Part shown: piece by piece, positions 52,729 through 60,749 of the stretch
Layout: the number at the start of each line of letters is the position of its first letter
How positions within the stretch are numbered: position 1 is the stretch's first letter
Assembly (NCBI RefSeq): GCF_002879865.1
Contig: NZ_PNXY01000013.1
Location: forward strand, 1 to 64,000
Source: Paraburkholderia rhynchosiae
GTDB taxonomy: Bacteria > Pseudomonadota > Gammaproteobacteria > Burkholderiales > Burkholderiaceae
DNA length: 64,000 nt
Reading direction: 5' to 3'
The notes under the pieces: generated by a model
The model's input: the letters and a program-made list of their open reading frames with translations, nothing else
Databases searched by the model: none
What the model was told of the DNA's origin: nothing
Position numbers and translations under genes: made by a program

Positions 52729-53955
52729 TTAGAACTTGTGCCGCAGTCCGACGCGAAGCCCCAACTGTTTGTTGCTTGCCGATGGCGTAAAACCGCTGAC
52801 ATTGGCGACCGCCGACTGCCCGAGCGAGTCATGCCCACTCGCGCGTTGCAGCACGGCGAGCGCATACAGGTCGGTGCGCTTCGACAGGTTGTAGTCCGCG
52901 CCGAGATCGAGCTGCATGTATTTGGCGCCGCCGTCGCCCTTGACCGAATTGCGCTGCGTGTAGTCGAATGCAATGCCCGTCAGCAGCGTCGGCGTGATGC
53001 GCACGCGCACGCCCAGTTCGCCGCTCGTGAAAATGGCATTGCCCGTGTAGCCGAGCGGATTCGGTCCCGACGCCGAGCCGAGCGATTCGAAGCGCGTATT
53101 CGTCACGACTGCGCTGACCGTGGTCTGGCTCATCGTGTAGGCGATGCCCGCGCCGATGATTTCCAGCGTCTTCGCCGACGCATATCCTGCCGATCCGGGC
53201 GACGCCTCGGGCGTGGTGGCCGAGCCGAATGAGCCGATGTTGTTCGCGGAAGCAAGGCCCTTGTTCGGCGTATTGCCGTAGAACGACACGTTCGGATCGC
53301 GTGCATTCAGGTAGCCAGCGCCGAGGGCGAGCGATCCACCGTTGTAGCTGACGCCGAGCGACCATATCTGGTTCTGTGTCGTGCTGCCCGCTACGCCGCC
53401 GAGACTATACAACCCGCCTGCGCGGATGCCGTGGAAAACAGGCGTCGTGAACTTGATCGAATTGTTGATGCGATTCGTATTGCTGAGATTATCGACGTCG
53501 TTCAGATGCGACGACATGTAGCCGCCCCACACGCCCGACGCGCCGAACTGCTGCACCGACTCCACGAGCGGATCGTACTGGCGGCCCGCTGTCAGCGTGC
53601 CGTAGCTGGAAGACAGTAGACCCACATACGCCTGACGCCCGAATTCCGCGCCACCTTGTGCAAGGGCACCGCTATTGGCCATGAAGCCGTTCTCGAGCAC
53701 GAAGATGGCCTGAAGTCCTCCGCCGAGGTCTTCGGCGCCGCGCAAACCCCAGCGGCTGCCGGACAGGCCGGTGGCGTGCGCATCGGTGAGGGCGAACTGA
53801 CTGGCACCCTTCGGATGCCCGCCGGTCTTTCCCGTCTGCGCACTGTTGGTGTAACTGATGCCAACGTCGATCAGGCCATACAGTGTGACGCTGCTTTGTG
53901 CGTGCGCGGCGCCTGCCGAAAGGGCAAGAGCGCAGGCAGCGGCGTGCCTCTTCAT
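52729..53955 (-). CDS. Outer membrane porin, salicylate-module copy
   Basis: 408-residue Gram-negative porin: signal peptide ending GAAHAQ, then SSVTLYGLIDVGISYTNSAQ, SRWGLRGAEDLGGGLQAIFV and the C-terminal VGLRHKF. TGGAGAC precedes ATG 53955. It is very similar along its whole length to the porin at 60750 (for instance both contain NARxPNVSFYGNTPNKGLA and the SVKGDGGAKYMQL segment) and unlike the one at 25181. It lies 107 bp downstream of an aromatic acid transporter gene on the same strand. Confidence 0.93.
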   Translation of the reverse strand: MKRHAAACALALSAGAAHAQSSVTLYGLIDVGISYTNSAQTGKTGGHPKGASQFALTDAHATGLSGSRWGLRGAEDLGGGLQAIFVLENGFMANSGALAQGGAEFGRQAYVGLLSSSYGTLTAGRQYDPLVESVQQFGASGVWGGYMSSHLNDVDNLSNTNRINNSIKFTTPVFHGIRAGGLYSLGGVAGSTTQNQIWSLGVSYNGGSLALGAGYLNARDPNVSFYGNTPNKGLASANNIGSFGSATTPEASPGSAGYASAKTLEIIGAGIAYTMSQTTVSAVVTNTRFESLGSASGPNPLGYTGNAIFTSGELGVRVRITPTLLTGIAFDYTQRNSVKGDGGAKYMQLDLGADYNLSKRTDLYALAVLQRASGHDSLGQSAVANVSGFTPSASNKQLGLRVGLRHKF

Positions 53956-54062
53956 AGAAGTCTCCAGGTGTTGTGCGAAAAGTAAAACGCGCCTCGACGA
54001 GGCATGCGGGAAGCGATGGCGCCGGCTTGAGCCGGCGCCCGAAGTGACAGATCAGGACGGAG

Positions 54063-55400
54063 TCAGGCGACGGCCGATAGCGTGCGATGACGTGCCGTGT
54101 GGACGCCGCACGCGTAGATTGCGGCGGAAGCGATCGCAGCGGGAACCGCGACGATGAGAAACAGCACCGAAAAGCCGATGTCCGCGCCGAGCAGCACGCC
54201 GCCGAAGAGCGCACCGCAGACCGAGCCGAGCCGCCCGATGCCGAGCGCCCAACTGATGCCGGTCACGCGGCTCGCGGTCGGGTAGTAGCGGGCCGCGAAC
54301 GCGTTGGCGCCGATTTGCGAGCCGCTGATGCAGAAGCCGACGCCGGCAACCGCCACGGCAAGCAGTGCGCCTTGCGCAATGCCCGTCAGGGCGAGAAATA
54401 GTGCGCCGGTCGCGTAGGCAAAGCCGAGAACTGCAGTCGGCGCAAAGCGGTCCATGAGCCGGCCGATGACCAGCGCGCCAACCGTGCCGCCGATCTGATA
54501 CACGACGCCGATTCGCGATGCGACAGCGAGCGACAGGCCGGCGTGATGGATCAGCGTCGGCAACCAGTTCGTCAGCAGATAGACGATCAGCAGGCTCATG
54601 AAGAACACGGACCAGAGCAGCAACGTACCCGTGCGGAAACCGGGCGCAAACAGCTGTCTCAGGGGCGAGCCTTCGGCCTTGATCTCCTGCAGGATGAAGC
54701 GCGTATTTCCGTCGACCGGCAGCGGTGCAATGCGCTTCAGCAGCGCTCCGATCTTCGACGAGGGGTAGTCTTTCGCGACCATGAAGCGCACGGATTCCGG
54801 CAGCAGGATCACCATGATGGGCACGAGCACGAGCGGCAATACGCCGCCAAAGAGGAGGACGCTGCGCCATCCATGATCGGGCATCAACTGGGCGGCCACG
54901 ACGCCGCCGAGTCCCGAGCCGAGCGTGAAGCCGCAAAACATCACGGTGGTGAGGAAGGATTTGCGGCGCTCCGGACAATATTCGGAGGTAAGCGCAATTG
55001 CGTTCGGCATCGCGCCGCCCAGCCCAAGACCGGTGATGAAGCGAAGCGCGATCAGCGCGCCGACGCCGGGTGACCACGCAGCGGCCAGACTTGCTACGCC
55101 GAAGAAGGCGACCGTTGCGACGAGCGTCTTCTTTCGTCCGATACGATCGGCGAGCGGGCCGAAGAGCAGTGCGCCGACCATCAGGCCGCCAAGGCCCGCA
55201 CCGAACAGCGTCCCCAGTACGGAAGCGCCGATGTGCCACTCGCGCATCAACGCGGGAGCGATGAACCCGACACAGGCGGTATCGAAGCCATCGACGGCGA
55301 CGATGCAGAAACAGAGGAGCACTACTCTCCACTGGAACGAAGAGAAAGGCTGCGCGTCGAGCCAGCCGCGAACGTCGATGACGGGGGAAGGTGAATTCAT
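54063..55400 (-). CDS. MFS transporter, aromatic acid:H+ symporter type
   Basis: 445 residues, 12 predicted helices. Signature near helix 1: FCIVAVDGFDTACVGFIAPA; loop 2-3: GPLADRIGRKKTLVATVAFF; helix 4-5: GLGLGGAMPNAIALTSEYCP. These match the AAHS group (PcaK, BenK, GenK). GGAGAC precedes ATG 55400. Convergent with the salicylate operon and followed by a porin gene, it is likely to import salicylate or gentisate. Confidence 0.9.
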   Translation of the reverse strand: MNSPSPVIDVRGWLDAQPFSSFQWRVVLLCFCIVAVDGFDTACVGFIAPALMREWHIGASVLGTLFGAGLGGLMVGALLFGPLADRIGRKKTLVATVAFFGVASLAAAWSPGVGALIALRFITGLGLGGAMPNAIALTSEYCPERRKSFLTTVMFCGFTLGSGLGGVVAAQLMPDHGWRSVLLFGGVLPLVLVPIMVILLPESVRFMVAKDYPSSKIGALLKRIAPLPVDGNTRFILQEIKAEGSPLRQLFAPGFRTGTLLLWSVFFMSLLIVYLLTNWLPTLIHHAGLSLAVASRIGVVYQIGGTVGALVIGRLMDRFAPTAVLGFAYATGALFLALTGIAQGALLAVAVAGVGFCISGSQIGANAFAARYYPTASRVTGISWALGIGRLGSVCGALFGGVLLGADIGFSVLFLIVAVPAAIASAAIYACGVHTARHRTLSAVA

Positions 55401-55481
55401 GCGTTGTCTCCAGACGGCATTTATCGTTTTGCTATGCCGTGCAAGGTAAATGGCCGGTCGCCTGCTCGTCTATGGAAGCAG

Positions 55482-55500
55482 GTGAATAGTCGACATTCAC
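55482..55500. promoter_or_regulatory. Dyad upstream of the transporter gene, proximal
   Basis: GTGAAT at 55482-55487 and ATTCAC at 55495-55500 are perfect arms around a GTCGAC-containing centre. Candidate operator about 80 bp upstream of the transporter start. Confidence 0.4.
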
Positions 55501-55510
55501 GATAGTTATT

Positions 55511-55533
55511 TCACGCGTCTGGCCGACGCGTGA
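55511..55533. promoter_or_regulatory. Dyad upstream of the transporter gene, distal
   Basis: TCACGCGTC (55511-55519) and GACGCGTGA (55525-55533) form perfect 9-bp arms with a TGGCC spacer. Candidate regulator site, or an mRNA hairpin. No T run follows. Confidence 0.5.
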
Positions 55534-55733
55534 TGCACGGGGGAGGACAACGGCGGCGGTGGGAGCGCCGTCTTTGCGACAGGCGGTCATGGCGCGGTGG
55601 ATGAAGTCCGCGCCAGGGGATTCCATTACGGGAGTACCCGCTCAACGGTCTCTAATACTTGTTGTGCGCGGGTTGACCCGGCTCCCTGTAAAGCATCTGC
55701 TCGCTCAGAGCGCCAACTGCAAAAGGTCAAGAT

Positions 55734-56195
55734 TCAGACTTCGTCGGCGGGCGCGGTCAGCTCTTCCTCCAGCCTGTCCAGCAACACGAAAATATCGGAC
55801 AGATTCTTCTTCAGTGCCTTCAGCGCCGTTGGCGAAAGATTGCCGATCGCCACAGCTTCAAAGTGTTGAGCGATCGGCACGAGTTGCTGAAGCAGTTTGT
55901 CTCCCGCACTCGTCAAATTGATCGCCACCGTGCGAGCGTTGTTCTCCAGCCGACTGCGCGATACCAGCTTCATTTTCTCCATCGTCCCGATCAGCCTGGA
56001 CAGTGTCGAAAGCTCGATGGTCGTCATATCCGCGAGATCGTTCAGACGTTGTCCGGGCACCTCGTGAAGCGCAGCCATAACCCGGTACATCGGCAAGGTC
56101 ACGCCGTAGGACGCTATGCGGCGCGAGAAAAGCTCACCCATGCGAACGCCCACGCGGGCCAGCAGGTAAGGGAAAGAATCGGTCAGCTTGTACAC
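55734..56195 (-). CDS. graR: MarR-family regulator of the gamma-resorcylate operon
   Basis: 153 residues. The winged HTH spans MYRVMAALHEVPGQRLNDLA, then TIELSTLSRLIGTMEKMKLV and SRLENNARTVAINLTSAG (wing). The start is GTG 56195 because GAGG lies nine bases upstream; the longer frame runs into the promoter region. Divergent from the gra operon. A MarR-type GraR represses the homologous cluster in Rhizobium sp. MTP-10005, and this is the clear counterpart by position. Confidence 0.85.
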   Translation of the reverse strand: MYKLTDSFPYLLARVGVRMGELFSRRIASYGVTLPMYRVMAALHEVPGQRLNDLADMTTIELSTLSRLIGTMEKMKLVSRSRLENNARTVAINLTSAGDKLLQQLVPIAQHFEAVAIGNLSPTALKALKKNLSDIFVLLDRLEEELTAPADEV

Positions 56196-56234
56196 GATGG
56201 GGCACCTCGTTGTCGATTGACAGATTCTATCAAG

Positions 56235-56273
56235 CAACAGTTTCCACCTCATTATTTTCATTGCCAACAGTTG
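56235..56273. promoter_or_regulatory. Candidate MarR operators upstream of the gra operon
   Basis: CAACAGTT occurs at 56235-56242 and 56265-56272, 30 bp (about three helix turns) apart; the second extends to the dyad CAAC-A-GTTG at 56265-56273 and overlaps the predicted -35 and spacer. Confidence 0.45.
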
Positions 56274-56289
56274 CAAATGAAACTATAGT
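56261..56289 (+). promoter_or_regulatory. Sigma70-like promoter of the gra operon
   Basis: TTGCCA at 56261-56266, 17-bp spacer, TATAGT at 56284-56289. Predicted start near 56296, 39 bp before the flavin reductase ATG. Confidence 0.6.
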
Positions 56290-56334
56290 CGCTTCAACAC
56301 GGTGCCTTGAAGCCCGGATTCCAAAGGAGACGTC

Positions 56335-56829
56335 ATGGATACGCCCGTCGTATCGCTTCCACCCCAAACCGCTGCTTCCTTCCGGGCTGCCATGCGCCGG
56401 ATTGCTTCGACTGTGACTATCGTGACTGCTTCGGACGGCGAACGCCGTCACGGAATGACGATGACGGCCGTCAGTTCGTTGTCGATGGACCCGCCCTCGA
56501 TGATCGTGTGTGTGAACCAGACGACGTTCCTGCACGACATCCTGATGTCGGCGCGAGTCTTCTGCGTCAATGTCCTCAGACACGATCAGGCCGATGTATC
56601 GACTGCGTTCAGCGGGGCCACCCCGCCTGCGGAACGTTTCGATATCGGTGCGTGGAAACGCAATGAGCCCGGTATCGACTATCTGACAACGGCACAGGCG
56701 AATATCTTTTGCACCAAGGTCGCGGCTTTTCCGTTCGGTACACACACCATTTTTATCGGTAAAGCGGACGAAGTTCTCTTGAACGAAGACGACCGCCCGC
56801 TCCTGTACAGGAACGCTGCTTATTGTTGA
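56335..56829 (+). CDS. graD: Flavin reductase component of resorcinol hydroxylase
   Basis: 164-residue HpaC-like NAD(P)H:flavin oxidoreductase. Typical residues: FRAAMRRIASTVTIVTASDG, GMTMTAVSSLSMDPPSMIVC (flavin-binding) and FCVNVLRHDQ. The C-terminal HTIFIGKADEV also fits. CAAAGGAG precedes ATG 56335. It supplies reduced flavin to the oxygenase encoded 68 bp downstream. Matches graD of the Rhizobium cluster in position and type. Confidence 0.88.
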   Translation: MDTPVVSLPPQTAASFRAAMRRIASTVTIVTASDGERRHGMTMTAVSSLSMDPPSMIVCVNQTTFLHDILMSARVFCVNVLRHDQADVSTAFSGATPPAERFDIGAWKRNEPGIDYLTTAQANIFCTKVAAFPFGTHTIFIGKADEVLLNEDDRPLLYRNAAYC

Positions 56830-56897
56830 GCGCATGGAGGCCGACCGTCTTTTCGGACCGGAACGCCATAGCGGGAATTGATATCTGGAGGGACATT

Positions 56898-58127
56898 ATG
56901 TTTGTTGCAGAAAAAGAGGACCGCGCGACTGGCGATGCGTTGCGGCCTACAGCGGAACACATCCGTACTAGCGTGTCGGCACTGAGCGCGGTGCTGAAGT
57001 CCCGCGCTCAAACGGTTGAAGCTGAACGGCGCGTTCCAATGGAAAACATCGAGGCTTTGCGCGCGGCGGGTTACTTCGACGTGTTGAAGCCGAAGGCATT
57101 CGGTGGTCTCGAGTACGACTTCTCCACGCTCGTAGATCTGAATGTCGACCTCGCCAGAAGCTGCGCATCCACGGCGTGGGTCGCGGGCCTTCTCGCTGCG
57201 CATCAATGGTTGGTCGCGGGATTTCCTGAGCAGGCTCAGCACGACGTGTGGGGCAGCAATCCTAACGCGCTTGTTTGCGGTTCCTACGCGCCGGCCTGTC
57301 AGGCGCAGGCAACCGAAGGGGGTTACCTGATCAGCGGGCGATGGAGTTTCGCGAGCGGCTGTGAATGCGCTCAATGGTCCCTTTGCGCCGCAGTCATTCC
57401 CCCGGACGGTGACCGGGATAAGCCTGCTCCCGCTTTCCTGCTGGTTCCCGAATCCGATTACGTCATCGACGATACCTGGCACGTTGTAGGATTGGCCGGT
57501 ACAGGCAGCAAGACGCTGGTTCTCGATAATGTGTTCGTGCCGAAGCATCGCCTGCTTTTCTTCTCGGAGACAACGAGCGGACAAACGCCGGGGGCGCAGA
57601 CCTATCGCGAGAACCCAGGTTTTTCGATTCCGATGCTCACTGCGATTCCGTCCTGCCTCGCCTCGGTTGCAGTAGGCGCCGCGCTGGGCGCGCTGGAAGA
57701 CTACCTCGAGCGCACGGCGCGGCGCGTGACGCGAGGCGCGGTCGCCGGCGCACAGAATCGCATGGCCGAATTTCCGACGATCCAGTTGCGCGTCGCCGAG
57801 GCTACGGCCAGTGCGGACGCCGCGAGAAAGATTCTGTTGAGCGACCTGCGCGAGCGGGAAGCCACGGTTTATCAGGGCGAACGCGTTTCTGTCGAGGAGC
57901 GCATTCGGAGTCGTCTCGGACAGGCATTCGCCGTTTCCCTCGCGATTCGCGCAGCGGAGGCGCTGAACGCGTCGACGGGAGGGCAGGGCCTCGATCTCTC
58001 GCATCCCGTTCAGCGCGCCTGGCGCGATGTCAATGCAGTGGGGCGCCATATCAGCATGAACTGGGATACGGTAGGAACCATGTACGGCCAGATGGCGCTC
58101 GGGCTCGAGCCCAAGGGTCAATACTAA
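56898..58127 (+). CDS. graA: Resorcinol hydroxylase, oxygenase component
   Basis: 409 residues of the acyl-CoA-dehydrogenase-like flavin monooxygenases (group D, related to HpaH/HsaA). Landmarks: RAAGYFDVLKPKAFGGLEYD, CASTAWVAGLLAAHQW, ISGRWSFASGCECAQW and GTGSKTLVLDNVFVPKHR. GGAGGGAC precedes ATG 56898. With the reductase it should hydroxylate resorcinol to hydroxyquinol. The assignment rests on its place between a flavin reductase and gamma-resorcylate decarboxylase genes; alone it could act on another phenol. Confidence 0.88.
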   Translation: MFVAEKEDRATGDALRPTAEHIRTSVSALSAVLKSRAQTVEAERRVPMENIEALRAAGYFDVLKPKAFGGLEYDFSTLVDLNVDLARSCASTAWVAGLLAAHQWLVAGFPEQAQHDVWGSNPNALVCGSYAPACQAQATEGGYLISGRWSFASGCECAQWSLCAAVIPPDGDRDKPAPAFLLVPESDYVIDDTWHVVGLAGTGSKTLVLDNVFVPKHRLLFFSETTSGQTPGAQTYRENPGFSIPMLTAIPSCLASVAVGAALGALEDYLERTARRVTRGAVAGAQNRMAEFPTIQLRVAEATASADAARKILLSDLREREATVYQGERVSVEERIRSRLGQAFAVSLAIRAAEALNASTGGQGLDLSHPVQRAWRDVNAVGRHISMNWDTVGTMYGQMALGLEPKGQY

Positions 58128-58144
58128 TACGATCGGAGCATCGC

Positions 58145-59137
58145 ATGTCTTTCAAAGCAACCAGGAAAATTGCGCTCGAAGAGCACTTCGCAATCGACGC
58201 AACGGTTCAGGATTCCGCCGGTTTCGTGCCGGCCTCATATTGGGTAGAACTCAAGGCGCGCCTGCTGGATATCCAGGGCCGGCGTATCGATGAAATGGAT
58301 CAGAACGGTGTCGACCTCATGATCCTCTCGCTCAATGCGCCGACCGTACAGGCTGTGCCGAATATCAAGGATGCGTACGACCTGTCGCGCCGCGCGAATG
58401 ACTTTCTCGCCGAGCAGATCGTGAAGCGCCCGGACCGGTTCAAGGGTTTTGCCGCATTGCCCATGCAGTCTCCGGAACTCGCCGCGCGTGAACTCGAGCG
58501 CTGCGTCAAGGAGCTGAATTTCGTCGGCGCGCTGGTCAATGGTTTCTCGCAGCTCGAAGGTTCTGACGCAGCGCTTTACTACGACTTGCCCCAGTACCGG
58601 CAGTTCTGGTCAGTCGTTCAGAACCTCGATGTTCCTTTCTATCTGCATCCGCGCAATCCGCTCGCCTCGCATGCGCCGATCTATGATGGACACTCGTGGC
58701 TGCTCGGTCCCACGTGGGCTTTTGGTCAGGAAACGGCGGTGCATGCGCTGCGTCTGATGGGCTCGGGTCTTTTCGACGAGTATCCGGAATTGAAAATCAT
58801 CCTCGGACATATGGGAGAAGGTCTGCCCTATAGCATGTGGCGCATCGACAACCGCAATGCGTGGGTGAAGACCGAGCCGAGCTATCCCGCGAAAAAGCGC
58901 ATCGCGGATTACTTCCACAATAACTTCTGGCTGACCACGTCCGGCAATTTCCGGACTCAGACGTTGATCGATGCAATGCTCGAGATCGGTTCCGACCGCA
59001 TTCTGTTCTCGACGGACTGGCCATTCGAGAACGTGGATCACGCGGCTCACTGGTTCGACGAAGCCGCTATCAGCGACAACGACCGGATCAAGATCGGAAG
59101 GACCAATGCAGCGCGCCTGTTCAAGCTGGAGCCGTAA
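58145..59137 (+). CDS. graF: Gamma-resorcylate (2,6-dihydroxybenzoate) decarboxylase
   Basis: 330-residue amidohydrolase-superfamily decarboxylase (ACMSD-related). The metal ligands of the Rhizobium enzyme (Glu8, His10, His164, Asp287 as I recall) appear here with a constant +4 offset: Glu12 and His14 in ALEEHFAI, His168 in FYLHPRNP, Asp291 in FSTDWPFEN. SLNAPTVQAVP, FVGALVNGFSQ and LGHMGEGLPY are also shared. It removes CO2 from gamma-resorcylate to give resorcinol, the substrate of the hydroxylase encoded 17 bp upstream. Confidence 0.95.
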   Translation: MSFKATRKIALEEHFAIDATVQDSAGFVPASYWVELKARLLDIQGRRIDEMDQNGVDLMILSLNAPTVQAVPNIKDAYDLSRRANDFLAEQIVKRPDRFKGFAALPMQSPELAARELERCVKELNFVGALVNGFSQLEGSDAALYYDLPQYRQFWSVVQNLDVPFYLHPRNPLASHAPIYDGHSWLLGPTWAFGQETAVHALRLMGSGLFDEYPELKIILGHMGEGLPYSMWRIDNRNAWVKTEPSYPAKKRIADYFHNNFWLTTSGNFRTQTLIDAMLEIGSDRILFSTDWPFENVDHAAHWFDEAAISDNDRIKIGRTNAARLFKLEP

Positions 59138-59163
59138 TGGTCCTGACTGAATGCGGCAGGCCA

Positions 59164-59192
59164 TGAAGCGGTGAAGCGGTGAAGCGGTGAAG
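59164..59192. repeat. 8-bp tandem repeat (TGAAGCGG)
   Basis: Three exact copies at 59164-59187 and a five-base partial copy. It lies between graF and the transporter gene, downstream of the graF stop. Confidence 0.8.
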
Positions 59193-59271
59193 TGAAGGAT
59201 ACTGGCACGGGCATCGGCAGCGCCGATTAGCCACGCTGCCTGATACGAAAATACAAAATGGAGTGAGACAC

Positions 59272-60672
59272 ATGCACAACGATTCGATCGATGTGAATGA
59301 TGAACTATCGGATGCGCCTGTCGGCAGGATGCACATCAAGCTTGGCATTCTGCTCGCCTTGATGACGCTATTCGACGGCTACGATACGTTCAATCCTGCG
59401 TACGTGATCCACTATGTGCGCGGACCCTGGCAGTTGTCGCTACAGCAGGCGGGATTGCTGGTTTCGAGCGGACTGGTCGGCTTCCTTTTTGGAGCCGCCA
59501 TTCACGGTGCGATTGCTGACCGGTTTGGCCGCCGCATCACGCTCATCGCGGGGCTGTGGATTACCACCGTCTTCTCCGTGCTGACGGCACTCGCAGCAGA
59601 CACTTTCGCCAGCTTCTGCACACTGCGCGTTTTGACGGGGCTCGGTCTGGGCGTTCTGTTGCCGCTTGCCACCACCTACATCAATGAACTCGCGCCGAGG
59701 CGCGTCGAGAACACTTTTGCGTTGTGGGGCGTGGCCCTGGGATGGGCTGCAGGCGGCGCCGCGGCGGGACTCGTGGGTGTGTTTCTCACGCCTCACACCG
59801 GCTGGCAGGGACTGTACTGGATCGGCTCGCTGTCCATCTTGCTGATTCCTTTCGTGCACCTCTATCTGCCGGAGTCGCCGAAGTTCGCGCTACTGCGCGG
59901 CCGTGAAAGCGAAGTCAGGGACATTCTTGCGAAGCTGCGACCGGAGCGCGCGCATCTTTATCAAACGCTTTCGATCAGGAAGCCGCTCGTACCGGAGAAG
60001 GCTCCCGTTCTTGCGCTGCTGGCCGCTCCATACCGCCGGCTTTCCATCGCCATCTGGTTGACGAGCTTTCTCAGCCTTTTTTGTATCTTCGGCCTTTCCG
60101 GATGGATTCCGACGCTGATGCAGGCGCGTGGCGAGAGCTTTGGTGCGAGCTTCGCGTTCGGTGCGTTGATGCAGGTGATGTCGTTCGTAGGCGGCCTGGT
60201 GTGCGGACGTCTCGTCGACCGGACGGGGCGTCCGCGGTTCTGGCTTTGCATGTGGTGGGCCGCAGGGGCTTTGTCAGTGCTGGCGCTCGTTTTTCTGCAG
60301 TCGCACTGGGTCAATCTGATTTGCAGTGCAATGGCCGGTTTCTGCATCATCGGCGGCCAGTTTGTTCTCAACAACTTTACGGCTGCCTCCTATGAAACGC
60401 GGATGCGGGCGACCGCCGTGGGCATGGAGCTCGCCGTCGGGCGACTTGGCGCGATTCTCGGGCCGTTTATTGGCGGAGCGTTGCAACAGATGTTCGGCGG
60501 CACACAAGCGATGTTGCTCGCCATCGTCATCGCAGCGGGCGGCGCGGCAATGACTGTGCGGTTTGCCACCAGATCGGCCGGTTGCCGCTTCGATAGCCGC
60601 GGTGAGGCTGACGATGTGGCAACGGCAACTGGCATTACCTCCACGAACGGGCTGAACCAGGAAGTGGGTTAG
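59272..60672 (+). CDS. MFS transporter of the gamma-resorcylate operon
   Basis: 466 residues, 12 predicted helices. Helix 1: LLALMTLFDGYDTFNPAYVI, the DGYD variant of the AAHS signature; loop 2-3: AIADRFGRRITLIAG; GLGLGVLLPLATTYINELAP in helix 4-5. ATG 59272 follows TGGAG; a GTG nine bases earlier overlaps that site. It is equivalent in context to graK of the Rhizobium cluster, and probably imports gamma-resorcylate or a related hydroxybenzoate. Confidence 0.9.
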   Translation: MHNDSIDVNDELSDAPVGRMHIKLGILLALMTLFDGYDTFNPAYVIHYVRGPWQLSLQQAGLLVSSGLVGFLFGAAIHGAIADRFGRRITLIAGLWITTVFSVLTALAADTFASFCTLRVLTGLGLGVLLPLATTYINELAPRRVENTFALWGVALGWAAGGAAAGLVGVFLTPHTGWQGLYWIGSLSILLIPFVHLYLPESPKFALLRGRESEVRDILAKLRPERAHLYQTLSIRKPLVPEKAPVLALLAAPYRRLSIAIWLTSFLSLFCIFGLSGWIPTLMQARGESFGASFAFGALMQVMSFVGGLVCGRLVDRTGRPRFWLCMWWAAGALSVLALVFLQSHWVNLICSAMAGFCIIGGQFVLNNFTAASYETRMRATAVGMELAVGRLGAILGPFIGGALQQMFGGTQAMLLAIVIAAGGAAMTVRFATRSAGCRFDSRGEADDVATATGITSTNGLNQEVG

Positions 60673-60749
60673 CAGCGGCTATAGCCACGCTGTCGGCGCA
60701 TTCAATAAAAGCGGTGCAAATTAATAGTAGAACTAATGGAGACTTCGTA

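Larger units (their letters stand above)
55401..55733. other. Intergenic region upstream of the aromatic acid transporter
   Basis: 333 bp between the MarR-type gene's stop and the transporter's start, both on the minus strand. It holds two inverted repeats, listed separately. The short frames within it lack ribosome sites and have no recognisable product. Confidence 0.5.

Noticed and set aside
55432..55626. Small frame upstream of the aromatic acid transporter
   Set aside because: No ribosome site, no family resemblance, and it overlaps two dyads more easily read as regulatory.
59231..59250. Half-site GCCTGATACG upstream of the gra transporter, like the ferulate operators
   Set aside because: Only the right arm is present; the left arm shows no match, so chance is likely.
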